A DNA stretch of 64,000 nt from Aspidiotus rigidus. Its lineage: Eukaryota > Arthropoda > Insecta > Hemiptera > Diaspididae. Both the position numbers and the translations under genes were made by a program. Position 1 is the first letter of the stretch. Each line of letters opens with the position of its first letter. The stretch spans positions 620,001 through 684,000 of the forward strand of contig JAVHKY010000068.1 in NCBI GenBank assembly GCA_035079385.1, read 5' to 3'. The notes under the pieces are model-generated. The model ran no database searches and was not told the origin of the DNA. It saw only the letters and a program-made list of their open reading frames with translations. This document shows, piece after piece, positions 47,896 through 59,350 of this stretch.

Positions 47896-50800
47896 TTATT
47901 CAGAAAGAGTCCGTCCGTTCTCTGTTACCGAAGAGTGTTCAATCGTTACTTCGACGAATTTCATGTTGCCTATGTATTGCGACTCATCTCCAGAGTTCAG
48001 GTCTCTGGTTTTCGTCATGAAATCTTTCAATAGATAGTCATCCAGCGCCATATTACGATCAAAAGGATAGCCCATCGGTTTTCGATCTGGATACTCTTTA
48101 TCGCGAACACCACAATAGCTCAACGAGCCTCCGCAATTTTGGTCCAAATTATTGCTCTCCTAGAATAGATTGAATATTAAATATTGTATCATAGATCATG
48201 TAAGATAGAGATGCTATCCCCCTATGCTAGATTACAAACTACTTCAGTCAAATTCATGGTACTCGCTTTTCCTAATGAGTGAATTAACTAGGCGCTATTC
48301 TCTTCAGACCATTAGGTTCCTTGTCTACAATCAAATTAACTCACTCTTCTTTCAAGGTAGTCCAATCTAGTCAGTTATTGATGTGGACTACCTTCATTTC
48401 ATAATAGATGTAGCATCTAATCCCCCATTTTCATAGATTGCAATAATAAAATAATATTAGAAATTGAAGAATTTTTGAAATTTATGAGGAAAAGGGGGAA
48501 AGAAGTTTACTAACAAGAAGTATCAGTAGGACATTTTTAATAATGTGAAGAAAAATCAAAGAAAATCACAATTTGTAAAATTTTTTCGGTCCTTCCTCCC
48601 CGGTAAACATTGTTCCCACTTGAAGCCCTCAAATACAAAGGGCTTCAGGGACACCAGAGGGAAACAGGGCTTCAAATGAGAATTAAAAGGGTAGTTTTTT
48701 CCAAATGAAGCCCAAGGAATCAGAAGGGCTTCAGTTTGTCCCTGTTGAAGCCCTTTGAACGCGGGGAACCAAAGGGTTTCAACAGGGAAGTAAGAGGGAA
48801 ACAGGGAATCAACAGGGCTTCAAATGAGGGCTTCAGAGGGTAGTTTTTCCCAGGGGCTTCAGAGGGCTTCAAATTGTTTACCGGGATCTTGAGATTGAAA
48901 AGGAGTAATCACCGAACAAAGATACTATCGTTTTTTTCCCCTTTATTTTTAATAGGTTAGAGTTACTCAATACATTCATTTGTGTGACTCTGCATACAAT
49001 ATGTATAAACCACTAATTCAAGTCTTATAATAAAATTATTACTACGTAGAACTCACCCAGTCACGAACTCTGTCTTTCCGGTACTCAGAAACCATGACAA
49101 ATACACGACAAAGTAAACCTTCTTTAGCTCCTCGACCAATGAGTAAGTAGTCTGGCCAGCCACAGCCGCACCACGAAAGAACTTCACGCTGACCAATCCC
49201 TTTTTCCGTTTCCGAGTATTTGATGGCTTCTTCCGTAGTCATGAAAAGTTGTTTGAATGGGATTGTCACACTAGATTGCTGAGAAGACCGTATAATTACA
49301 TTTTTCCCATAATTTACTGTATAGGTAATCAGAGTTCGACAATCACTACCAATCACTGATGCTACATTTTTTGTTTGTTTAATTCCTTGATAGAGACTTA
49401 CATTCTTTCACAAATTTATCCAACTCAACAAACGTTCTCCTGTATTTATTAAACGATGGTTCGAAATAAGGATTGCGTGCTGTAGCCTGTTGTCTCTCTT
49501 TTTCAGACATCGAGAATAATTGTTCTTTGTACTTATCATCTTCATAGACTGGAGCAATGAAAATTCGAAATGTACCAGATATCGTTCCTGAATAAGCACT
49601 GTTTACCTGCAAGGAACACTGGCCGCGTATACAAGGAGAAATTTCAACACAGCGGATACAATAAGCTCATAACATACTGTTATTTTGTACTGAAAATCTT
49701 GATGAGCCAGATGAATAAACTCGTAGTTTACTCTGTCTACATCAAGTAGTTTTCGCAGTCCCTCGCTGACCCCGTCAGTGATGTCAACCTTATCTTTGGC
49801 CCAATTCGTCTTCAAAATATTTGGTCTTTTTTCATTCCTGGTAGTGATGGTTATATCTTGGATCTTGATACCTTCGAATTCAAGCTTTAAAGAAACATGA
49901 AAAAATGTATCATAAAGACCATGAGCTTGAGACAGATCAAACATTGCTTACTTCTTCTTTCACTTTATATTCCGGTAAAGTAGCTTTATATCGCTGAAAT
50001 AAGTCATCGATAAACGCATGCCATCGAAAGAAAGCCGGGTCACGGGTAGCCGTCGATGGCATTGTCATCGCACCCCCTTGAGACTGAAAACATATGGTGT
50101 TCTCAATTCATGTTGATATCATCGATAAATGCGAGCAAATCTTTTTATATTTTTGTTCAATACCTGCTTGTAATATTGTCCTTCAGGATCATGGCTGTAA
50201 CCAATAATGATATGTCCGGAATTGTGTAAGTTACCGTAATATCCGAAATTTGGGCTGAGGTTTCTGAAAGCCCATATCATGGTACCGAGTTTATCAATAC
50301 CATAGTCTACAGGCAGGATATAATTAGGTTTTTGATTTTCACCCACTCCGTTTAATGGCTCCAGAACTTCCTTCCCATCCTGAAAAAGGTGACAAATGTA
50401 AAATTACACTATTGACGTAATTCACGGACTAGGTAGTACAAAATAGATAAGAATTAATTTCTCACTTTCGTTTTTCTGAAAACAGAGCCGTGGTCAATAG
50501 CCTCGTAAATTCGGTCTCGCCACAATTCAATATCTTGGATTTTCATTTGTACACCTCTCGTATTGACGTCCTATAAACCAGAATAAAGAAACAAGTAAAA
50601 AACAGAAAATATGACGGGGAATAATTCTTTCAATTTTCAATTCATACCCCAAGTTTTTGGTTCGGTGGCCTAGAGTCCCACAATTTTTCTCCGGTTTCCG
50701 TCGTCAATTTATTGAAGTACGGTTCAGGAAGTGGATCTCGAAAATCGTTGAACGTTTGAACGTGTGGAATTTTGACACTTACTCGTTCGAAGTTGTACCT

Positions 50801-52260
50801 GTAAGATTTCGATTAGATTGAACTCCACTTGTCGAGTAATATTTTGCCCAGAAAAACTTGATGTGATAACGCTAACCTGGCTACCATTTGAGAATGCATG
50901 TAATAAAATAACTCTCCAGGTCTACTCAACTTCTTCTCATCTCCTTCAGTGTAACCAGGTGCATCTAAATACGCTTCATGCCAGTGCCTGTGATGAGTGT
51001 TCAGTCCCGGATCCAATCTAAAATACTCGACTCTTTGTTCTAGATCCAAACCTTCGTGATCGTAATTGAATTTCCCCGTCAGAGTAATCTGTTTTAATTA
51101 ATAGAAAAGTTGTGTAATTTTTTCAGGGGAAGGATTCGCTCGCTTTCCCCCAGGCAATAATTTTGCAGTTTAATTTACTCACCGTTCTGTTCACTCTTTC
51201 GCTGATACCCAAGTTGCCCATATCAAAGTATAAATGTGGAGCGACAGTTACATGAGCTGGAACTGATACGCTCCCCTTTAGGTCTGGTCGGTGACGTATG
51301 GCAAGCGATAAAACATAGTGAAGCAGGTACTTATTCACGTAGAGTTTTGCCAAATCTATTATTTCCGGCAGCCTCGCAAGATCAATTTCTGACGATGATA
51401 AATCATAGAAATTATTAGATATCATTACACTTCCATGGTAGAAACGATTTTTATCGCATGAGTCTGCTTACGGTAGAATAACTTGAACAAAGGTTGAGCC
51501 AATTGATTGTGGTACGGATTGAAGGGTTGGAAAATTATGTTACTATCCATAATAGCGGCTTGATTAACACATTTTACAAATTCGTTTACAGCAGTCGGAG
51601 GCACTTTAGGCGCTCCAGGGACCGTCGATTGCGCCGCCGGAGAAAATGTAGTTACCTGCAAACAGTACCATCCGAAAAAGTTTTTTTTTCATTGATCATT
51701 TTGATTCGTAAAGTTTAATCAATTTCATAGATTTTCATCGTTTGTAGGTATAATCTTATCTCCCAATTAAAAATTCCGTGTCTACTTCCAACAACAACGA
51801 TATTTTTACTCTCTCTTATCTCCCTCACGAAATCAACTTTTTTATTCTACCTATTGTTAGACTATTGAAAAAAACTCCATCCCCCATCTAGTACGGTCAT
51901 ACGGAGACACTCATCCATACAAGCATTTGAAGTGTTTATCATTGAGTATTTTAAAATCTATATCTGGTTGACTTTTTTCCCAATTCACCAAATAAATATC
52001 GAAGTTACTTGGATAAAACTTGTTAACATAGGTACTCGTAATAATACTCATCACAGATAAAAAAATTTCAACGAAAAGTTCAAGTAAAATGTATTAAGCG
52101 GTATCTAAAATTGACTTACGACCAACGGATGGGAAGGCGAGAGGAATTGACAATCTTTCTCACGGTCTTTCGTTTCCGGTTCTTTCAAATTTAAACGACT
52201 GACGATCTTCTGGATAATCGACGGCCCCTTCGACGGCCCGTTTGACGCTCTCGCTGACAT
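47896..52260 (-). CDS. Prophenoloxidase-like type-3 copper enzyme, 12 exons
   Basis: Exons: 52260-52120, 51655-51472, 51388-51183, 51088-50877, 50798-50648, 50570-50466, 50379-50164, 50083-49952, 49884-49678, 49606-49402, 49361-49057 and 48159-47896. All introns are GT-AG, phases join without a stop, and the product is 775 residues, close to the family's usual 680-790. Prophenoloxidases oxidise phenols to quinones for melanisation. Copper A ligands are H210, H214 and H242 (NTHHRHWHEAY, FYYMHSQ); copper B ligands are H385, H389 and H427 (NLHNSGH, FFRWHAF). The C-terminal domain has the thiol-ester-like CGCGWP (651-656), FVMVS and CGVRDKEYPDRKPMGYPFDR. C651, C653, C697 and C704 fit the family's two disulfides. 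There is no signal peptide, as usual. Odd points: R211 replaces the usual Trp in HHWHWH, and no Arg-Phe activation site is seen near residues 40-70. A hemocyanin-like role is possible. Confidence 0.9.
48598..48885. mobile_element. MITE in the last intron, GGGCTTC-rich
   Basis: It has ends CCCGGTAAACA and TGTTTACCGGG, with AGGGCTTCA or its complement repeated about ten times inside. It is 288 bp and non-coding, and lies in the intron between exons 11 and 12 of the intact phenoloxidase gene. No clear target duplication. Confidence 0.8.
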
Positions 52261-52289
52261 GTTAATGCTTCGAGAAATCTTCTAAAACT

Positions 52290-52760
52290 AAGTAGGTACA
52301 AAGAATTTTTAATTAGTTGTTAGTAGATACATACCGGTACTCGTGTATCATCTTTTTCAACCTGCCCTACAAGGTCAGTATTTTGATGTACATGTATGTG
52401 ATAGTGCGGGCTCGGACGATTCCGGCTTTTGTACTTGAAGACCGTACAAGTTTACGTACACGAGGTTTCCTTCGAAAATCGTGTTATGTGCTGACGTCAC
52501 TTAGCTCGTCTCGTCAGCATCTTAGACCATTAAGAGAGGTAGACGGCTAGCGCTTCATAAGGGCCCGTGTTATAGAGTGTGACCAACATCAAATACACTG
52601 GCGCTTACGGAGAAATTCCCCTTATAATCTGCTGTTCCCATGTATTAGGTATAGGATGATGGTCACAGCATTTTGTAAACATTGGCGGTCTATCTCTCTT
52701 AATGGTCATAGATCTCGGAGTGAGAGGAGTCTACGAGGAACGGATTACGCATGTGACGAA
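52290..52760. other. 5' flank of the intact gene with an inverted repeat
   Basis: 52290-52430 matches 39190-39570 in the broken copy once the MITE there is removed (AAGAATTTTTAATTAGTTGT, CCCTACAAGGTCAGT), so the duplication includes upstream DNA and perhaps the promoter. No TATA box or first non-coding exon could be assigned. A 24-bp inverted repeat (52521-52544 and 52688-52711, GACCATTAAGAGAG) lies further up and is not shared. Confidence 0.5.
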
Positions 52761-55700
52761 ACGTTGTGAATATGGTTCACATAGTTCGACCTCCTCCACC
52801 TGACACATGTACTGACGTAGAAATCGATAAAAACGCAGAATCATATTTGATATCTAATTTAGGAGGGAAAGAATATCTTCACGATTCATATCAAATTAAG
52901 CAAGAAAAAAAATTCTACATCATACGTTTCTGTAAAACTTTTTCTTACTCAAAATCTAATTTGCCACTTTTCCAAATCAAACTTGATCGTCGAGTGTAAA
53001 TTTGAATATCTTCCCCTCCCATTTATAAGATGGGGTAGCTGTAACGCAATCAAGGGTATTATTGTCCCTAGAGTGAACGTGAGCGCTGATTTCGTATTCA
53101 CAAAGGAAGAAGATTTTGGGAAGACGAAATGGTTGGAGACTGAAGATATGCCCTGTGAATTTTTCTATTCAGCGCAAAAGAGGAGAGATTCAAACCCCAA
53201 ACTTCCCGGAAGGGAGAGTTGATTGAAGGATGGGAATCAGTGTGAATGTTCACAAACAATCACATAGACAGAAAAAAAAGAGAGAGTATGACGGAAAATT
53301 TCCTAGTTAGAATGGGAAACGAACCCAACTCCCACCTACGCGGGTTTTATTTCGTCAGGAAAGTGAAGGAAGCTGTCAGATGGTCTCATAAATCGGCTAC
53401 CTCCTCCTATGTAGAAAGAGGGTCTGGGATGAGCTACTGCAAAGTTCAAGGGCATATTTATATTCCAATATTTTTCTAACGACGTGAAGAAATTTTTCTT
53501 CTTTTTTCTCCCCTCCCCCCCCCCTTAAAATTTTATATTTTGTGAGAAAAGCAAGGAAACAAACGTATGTAAAATACGGGCTGAAGGATGCTAAGGAGTT
53601 CAGTATAGAAAAGCAATCTTCGAAACAATTTTTTTTTTATAGAAACGACAACCTTATTGCGTAGGCAAGGAAACAATTGTGGAAATTTCATTAGAGGAAA
53701 AATTTATGATCAATTTTCATACAATCTGAAGTCGGATAAGAATCAAAGAAAGATTAGTTACAATAAGGTACTTTTTTCGCAATCTTGTACTGACCTTGGA
53801 AAAAAAATGAAAGGTACATAATTTCAAATTTATCAGTTGGATCGAAATGTTGGCGAATATCACGTAATCGGAAATTATTTCGTGATCGTTACCGGATTTT
53901 TAATTGATTAAAGTTTACTAATCTTTGTCTTACTTCTGAATTAATTACATATTTTTGGATGCAATTTGACTGGCTAGAATTATGGCGGGAACCCAAATTC
54001 CCGAATTCATGTCTCATAGAACAAAAGTACACTAAAAAAAGGGGAAAAAAATCATTAGAGTACTTGGTCCAACTTCTCTACGCGCCGAATGTATCAGGAG
54101 CAAAAAAAAAAAAAAAAAGAAGAAAAAAGTTTGTCAATCCAACTTTTCATCAAGTTCACGTGATCCGAGATCTTACACAATTATGCAATAATAGTGAGCT
54201 TAAAATGAAGCTAAACGAGTCGGTAATCGTGAATTCGTGTAGGTACCGTACATATTTTATGTGCACCCATAATCAGGCTCGAACAGGAATAAATTATGAA
54301 CTTACGAAACAGAATCAAGGCTTAAGGAAAAACGACTAAGCTCCCGTAGATGCATTTTAGTAAACCTCCAAGTCAATCTTTATGATGTGCGTGGTCAGTA
54401 TGAATGGAGCATAAAAGCTCGGAAACTAATTGAGTACGACTTGACTCTCCAAACCCGTCAACAAAGTAGCCTTAAAGATTATTCGGACATATTCTTATGA
54501 CATTGGATGGTGGTGCAAACTTACCAATTTTTATCTACCGTAATGATTCAAAAAAGTATTCAAAATCTCAATTACTGCACGAAAGGGTTCAAAAGAAAAC
54601 GAAACACGTTCTCGTCAGCGATAGAAACTACAGTTAACGAAAGTATCAGCATAAAACCGGTAAATTCTTCATATTATATTACGTTCAATCTCAACTGATA
54701 ACATGTTGATACTATTTACGCACCGAAGCTGCGCATCATCTCTATTTCAAAATACTTTCAAAGTGAATACGTGTGTAGTTGTAAGGTCGTATTACAATGT
54801 ATTCAGTATGCCCTTATGTCAGACTTCCTCATACTCTCTTTGTATGTAGTAGTATATTTTAGCTGCAGGCAATAATATCAGTATGAGACGAAAAAATTAT
54901 TACGAAGTAAGCACCGTTCGATATTTAGGAAACGTACCAACAATCTTTTTGAAAAACAAGCAATAAGCATCTAGAGATAACGTTTCATAATAACGGAATT
55001 CATGTTTTTGATTTTCTGTTTTTACCCTTGAAATATTTTCTTCATCATTCTTCGTGATATTTTTCTATGAGGCGGCCGGGAAGGTTTTCCTCCATTCAAG
55101 TCCAACATTTGTAGCGAATTTTTGGAAACTAATGAATATAAAGCGAAAATAAATTATGACAAAAATATTTAAAAAAAGAATAGGTGATGATAAATATTTG
55201 TGCAGAAACAGTAGACAACCAGATCTCCGTCATTTTTTTCCATTCGATACTCAAATAGGGATCCCTCAACACAAAGTCTCTGCTGTTCTCAATGAATTCC
55301 GTTACGTTTCTCTAAGTCTAAGTTTAGGAATTAGGGGTCATAGCAAAGTCCAGAAAGGGTGAAACAAAAATATGAAACATGTGTTTATATTAATATTCTT
55401 TTCTACGAGCTCCATTCTTGCACAAATTTAAGCTTACCCATCCAAGCTCATAGACAGAAAAGTTCAATAAGTCGAATATCCTGAAACAGTTTCGAGGCTT
55501 GATCTTTCACAAAAAAAAAAAAGGACTTCGAAATACTCAAATATTACCATAACGCTCAAGAGAGAGAAATTTATACAGGAGCTCAAAATTTTACTTGGGT
55601 TTATTGTTTGGCAGACGTTTATGTATAAATTGAGCGGCATTTTTCTCTCCCCTCGGACAATGTGCTCAAACATTACGAAGAGAGGTTAAAAATACTTCCT

Positions 55701-56740
55701 TGAATGATTTCTAGACTTTTCTTGGAAACTTTCACGTTCAAAGGTGCCTAGAAATAAGTTCCAGATCTAAACGCATTTTGAGATAAGTATAATAAATTTC
55801 TATTTTTAGGATATATTTTAATCCTGAGGTACAAGAAATTGAATTGATGACACAGAAAATTGACAAAAGGCTCCTCTAAAATAGATATGTAAAAAAAATT
55901 GGAAAAACTGGGCAAATTATATCGCCTAGTGCAAATTTTCTGTCTTATCATTTAAAAAAGAAAAGTGCCACGGAAAAAATTATCAGACATTGAATCGTTC
56001 TTTACGATCGAGAATCGACGCATCGGGGCTCGATTGCTAGTTTTTGTTCTGCTGTCACAGAACTTTCATACCGTGTTGTTCGAGTTTTCTTTTGAGCTGT
56101 CCGACAAAATCCGAGAGCGCGTACGTCGCATCGTCGTAAAGTAGAATAAAAAAAACCGTATACTTCAGTACACGTTATGTTGGACACGTGGATTTTATTC
56201 GGTAAAAAAAAAAAGAATATCGAGTTAGTAGCGCCCACTTGTTAGTTTAGTAGTCTAGTTGTAGACGCGTGTGATATTAGGGAGCGTGTAAGATTGAACG
56301 TGTGCCCAACGTATCTCACGCACTTATCATAATAGCCGGGAGAGCGACTTAATTTAATAATTTGTACGATTTTTGTATATCTCCCCATTATCGCATGTTC
56401 GTGGCCGCTAATGCCGCCACCATTATACCAACTTCCTTTCCATAGATATATACCAGAAGATGAGAGTCTCGAACTGTTACATTGTGATTTCCCGCGAGTG
56501 CTCGAAGAAATCAAAATCTAATTTATCCAGTCGAATCATAAAGTATAATTATACTGATTTGTTTTACATCGGGGCTCGCCATAGTCGACTTTCTCGAAAA
56601 TATGAAATTTCTTTTCAAATAATAAGGAATGCTCTTGAATTTCCAATTTGTCTTTGGGCCCCACGCCATACAAAAGGTGGATTGAGCATAGCATCTCATC
56701 ATTGAACGGAGGACAAGATAAAAAAATAAGGAGCACTACA
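52760..56740. other. No recognisable gene
   Basis: No gene is supported here. Short frames such as 53959-54339 (126 codons) are lysine-rich and run over an A-run, and 56460-56705 has no domain. A SINE copy is at 53245-53400. A GC-richer island at about 56000-56330 could be a promoter or untranslated exon, without splice evidence. Confidence 0.4.
53245..53400 (-). mobile_element. tRNA-derived SINE copy 2
   Basis: The minus strand has GTTGGGTTCGTTTCCC (box B-like), then TAACTAGGAAATTTTCCGTC and a pyrimidine-rich stretch. The order and the tail sequence match the copy at 17400-17560, which makes a repeat family more likely than chance. Confidence 0.45.
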
Positions 56741-56779
56741 CCTTCTTATGTTCGAAGTAGTTCCGTAATAGGATGGGAT

Positions 56780-57420
56780 TTTTTCCTTTAGGATTACTCA
56801 AGATTCATGATGAGCCTGGTAAGCCTATCATACCCGTTGTTGCGAGTTATATGAGCCCGGCGATTCTTCTATAAAAATTCTTGAAATCGTGGTGTAGTGA
56901 AATCACAAATTTTGAGCCCTCTCATAAAGTAAGGAACTCGCCCCACTTGACCTATGAGCTCAAGGACCTCCGCTTCACCAGTAGCTGTAGACTGCACTGG
57001 TTTCCTTTGATGCAGTCTTCTTGTTCACGTCCGTTCCGGTTGAATTTACAGTTGATGCTATGTACGAGCTGGTTGTGAAGGCTGGGGCAACATCTGAGGT
57101 AGCGACAAGTTCGAGAAACTCATTTTACTCTGTGTCGAAAAGAATATCTGCTTCTTTGACGAAAAAGTTTTCCGCTTCTTTGCAGGTCTTCCTATGGGTG
57201 GTCCTCTCTCCTCCATCATTGCCGATGTATCTTGGACCGGCTGGAGCGCTGGGTACTCCGATTCTTCAAACACTCCAAACACGCCTTGCTTTGGTACAGA
57301 TAAGTCGATGATGTGTTTTTCGTGTGGACTGGCAATGATGCTGAGCAAAAAAGTTTCCTTACTGACCTTAATTCTTACCATAAGAATATCTCATTCATTA
57401 TGGAAGTGGGGAACAAGAAG
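56780..57420 (+). pseudogene. PLE-3 reverse transcriptase, left part
   Basis: This is an old Penelope-like element of a lineage different from PLE-2. Pieces in several frames read LLKIHDEPGKPIIPVVASYMSP, FLFTSVPVEFTVDAMYELV, FAGLPMGGPLSSIIADV, VDDVFFVWTGNDAEQ and ISFIMEVGNKKL. These are RT motifs in the right order (A, the GxP region, VDD box, EVG). There are frameshifts and stops. At 57420 it is interrupted by PLE-2 and resumes at about 59350. Confidence 0.8.
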
Positions 57421-57422
57421 CT

Positions 57423-59189
57423 ATGTGTGAGGTGATAGATAATCTGAGGAGGAAGGTCAGGGACCAGGGGTTAATCCTTACTAAAGCCGACAAGGGTAAC
57501 GCGATCGTAATCCTGGAGAAATCCTCCTACGTTTCCAAGGTTCAAGAAGTTCTCACTCAATGTGGAGCTATTGAAAATAGCTCTTTTAACTTTCCTAACT
57601 ACGTCAAAGAGGTTAGGAAGGTTGTGAACGGGAGTGAGTTTATCATAAAAAGTTCTTCGCTCAAAAAAGCCCTGCTCGTACCTAACCCTGTTTCTCCCCT
57701 CCTCTATGGGTTGCCAAAAGTTCACAAGATGAATACTCCTATGCGGCCTGTCGTCTCCTACGTCTCCTCCCCTGCCTATTTTCTGGCCAAGTTCTTGGAT
57801 CGTTGGTTCAAGTCTCGAATCGAGTACGAGTCCCCCTACTCCGTTAAAAATTCGGTTTCTCTGGCCGAGAGGCTCAAAAATGTTACCTTGCCTCCGGGTA
57901 CTAGCCTCTGCTCATTTGATGTAGCCGGCCTCTTTCCCAACATACCAAAGGCCCATACTATGCAGTATATGGGTGACCTACTTGTAAAGTTCAACATTCC
58001 TCATAACGAGATACAGGAATTTTTTGGTCTCCTTAATACGTGCTGGTCCCCTAACTTCTGTGAGTTCAATGGGAAATTTTACGAGTTTCCTGAGGAGGTA
58101 AGAATCCCCATCGGCTCTCCTTTGGGCTCTCTCGTTTCGGAGATATTTATGTCCAGATTTGAGGTTGACTTGTTTTCCTCTGGCCAAGTGCTACTGAGTC
58201 ACATCCATTACTGGCACCGATTTGTGGACGATATATTATGTGCGTGGACCGGTCCTCAAGAGCTCCTTGGTGAGTTTCTTCAGTATCTGAATAAAATGTA
58301 TCCCTCCATAAAATTTACTACAGAAATTGGAGGTTCTTCCATAAACTTTCTGGACCTCACTATCTCTGGTAGAGATGGGGACCATAAATTTGCGATATTC
58401 AGGAAGGATACTTCGACCGATACAGTTGTCCACGGATCGTCCTTCTGTCCATTTTCTCATAAGATCGCTGCCTTCAATAGTTATATTCATCGACTGACTA
58501 GCATTCCGCTAAGTCAACCAGCTTTCCAAAAGGAGCTGGCGACCATTAAGCACTTGGCCACTGTGAATGAGGTCAACTTGGACATTGACCGTATGGTCCG
58601 TAAAAAACTTACGAGGAAGGGCCTTGATTCTACCACTTCCCTCCCCCGCGATCTGAGTGGTAGTAATAATAAGAGATTACGTTGGATCAAGCTCCCGTTT
58701 TTGGGTGAGTTTTCATCCAAGCTGACTCGTGTCCTCCGCCCCTTTGGCTTCAGGCCTGCTTTTTATAACCTCACTACTGTGAAGGGTTTGTTTGTTAGGC
58801 TAAAGGACCCCATCCCGCGGGGGGAGAGGAGCGGGGTGTACAAATTGGAGTGCAAGGATTGTAACGGCGTATACATAGGCGAGACGGGTCGCCAGCTTGG
58901 AATTCGAGTAGAGGAGCACCTTAAGGCCTGGAAGAAAGGTAATTTGGGTGATTCGGCCTTTGCGGACCACCTTATCTCCAGTGGTCATAGTTTCAAGGAA
59001 GGTTCGGCTACCCTTCTCCACAAGGAGAATTCTTACTTCAAGCGCGTTGCGTTGGAAAATATCGAAATAGTGCGTCATCTGAACAGTGACGATATTACCG
59101 TACTCAACAGGTATTTTCCCGACGAAGGTGTAGTCGAATTTGTCTACGAGTTTGAGTCACCTCGCGAGGGCTCGCTCGTTCAATCCTGA
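57423..59189 (+). CDS. Penelope-like reverse transcriptase / GIY-YIG endonuclease
   Basis: 588 open codons. The RT part spans about residues 20-400: LTKADKGNAIVILEKSSYVSKV, LLYGLPKVHKMNTPMRPVVS, CSFDVAGLFPNIP (motif A Asp), PIGSPLGSLVSEIFMSRF, HRFVDDILCAW (FVDD for the usual YVDD, both Asp kept) and SINFLDLTI. The GIY-YIG endonuclease (about 470-560) has GVYKLECKDCNGVYIGETGRQL, RVEEHLKAW and AFADHLISSGHSF. Together they nick the target and copy the element's RNA into it. Relatives have roughly 100-250 more N-terminal residues, so the element is 5'-truncated and the ATG at 57423 is only the first in frame. Both catalytic centres look intact. It is about as truncated as PLE-1. Confidence 0.9.
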   Translation: MCEVIDNLRRKVRDQGLILTKADKGNAIVILEKSSYVSKVQEVLTQCGAIENSSFNFPNYVKEVRKVVNGSEFIIKSSSLKKALLVPNPVSPLLYGLPKVHKMNTPMRPVVSYVSSPAYFLAKFLDRWFKSRIEYESPYSVKNSVSLAERLKNVTLPPGTSLCSFDVAGLFPNIPKAHTMQYMGDLLVKFNIPHNEIQEFFGLLNTCWSPNFCEFNGKFYEFPEEVRIPIGSPLGSLVSEIFMSRFEVDLFSSGQVLLSHIHYWHRFVDDILCAWTGPQELLGEFLQYLNKMYPSIKFTTEIGGSSINFLDLTISGRDGDHKFAIFRKDTSTDTVVHGSSFCPFSHKIAAFNSYIHRLTSIPLSQPAFQKELATIKHLATVNEVNLDIDRMVRKKLTRKGLDSTTSLPRDLSGSNNKRLRWIKLPFLGEFSSKLTRVLRPFGFRPAFYNLTTVKGLFVRLKDPIPRGERSGVYKLECKDCNGVYIGETGRQLGIRVEEHLKAWKKGNLGDSAFADHLISSGHSFKEGSATLLHKENSYFKRVALENIEIVRHLNSDDITVLNRYFPDEGVVEFVYEFESPREGSLVQS

Positions 59190-59246
59190 TCTCGTTGGTA
59201 TTCTGTTTTATGAGTTGTATCTGGGTCAGTGACGTTCTAACTTTGC

Positions 59247-59276
59247 CCGATGATGGTTTGTTAACCGAAAGATCTC
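59247..59276 (+). ncRNA. Hammerhead-like motif in PLE-2 3' tail
   Basis: CCGATGA (CUGANGA with one change at position 4), T, stem II GGTT-TGTT-AACC, GAA, self-complementary AGATCT, C. The layout is the same as in PLE-1, with compensatory differences in stems II and III. It lies about 60 bp after the stop codon. Confidence 0.55.
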
Positions 59277-59350
59277 GCATCTTCTCCTTTATATCTGCGG
59301 TCTTTGTAATTGGTTTTTTCGTTTACTCTACTCTTTGAGTATTCTGTCAC

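Larger units (their letters stand above)
57421..59350 (+). mobile_element. PLE-2: Penelope-like element inserted in PLE-3
   Basis: A 5'-truncated but otherwise intact Penelope-like element: coding region 57423-59189 plus a 3' tail of about 160 bp containing a hammerhead-like motif. It sits inside the reading frame of PLE-3. CTATGTGT (57420-57427) and CTATGTAT (about 59351-59358) at the two edges may be a worn target duplication. Confidence 0.85.

Noticed and set aside
50818..51021. Plus-strand frames over the phenoloxidase exons (also at 36207, 36625, 51236, 51494)
   Set aside because: Opposite-strand shadows of real exons; the minus-strand reading has the copper motifs and splice sites.
47896..52260. 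Calling the intact gene a hemocyanin or hexamerin
   Set aside because: All copper ligands are present, which excludes hexamerin. The CGCGWP motif and C-terminal CGVRDKEYPDRKPMGYPFDR fit prophenoloxidase better than oxygen-carrying hemocyanin, although a hemocyanin-like role is not excluded.
54095..54130. Lysine-rich protein segment in a 126-codon frame
   Set aside because: Encoded by an A-run; nothing else supports a gene.
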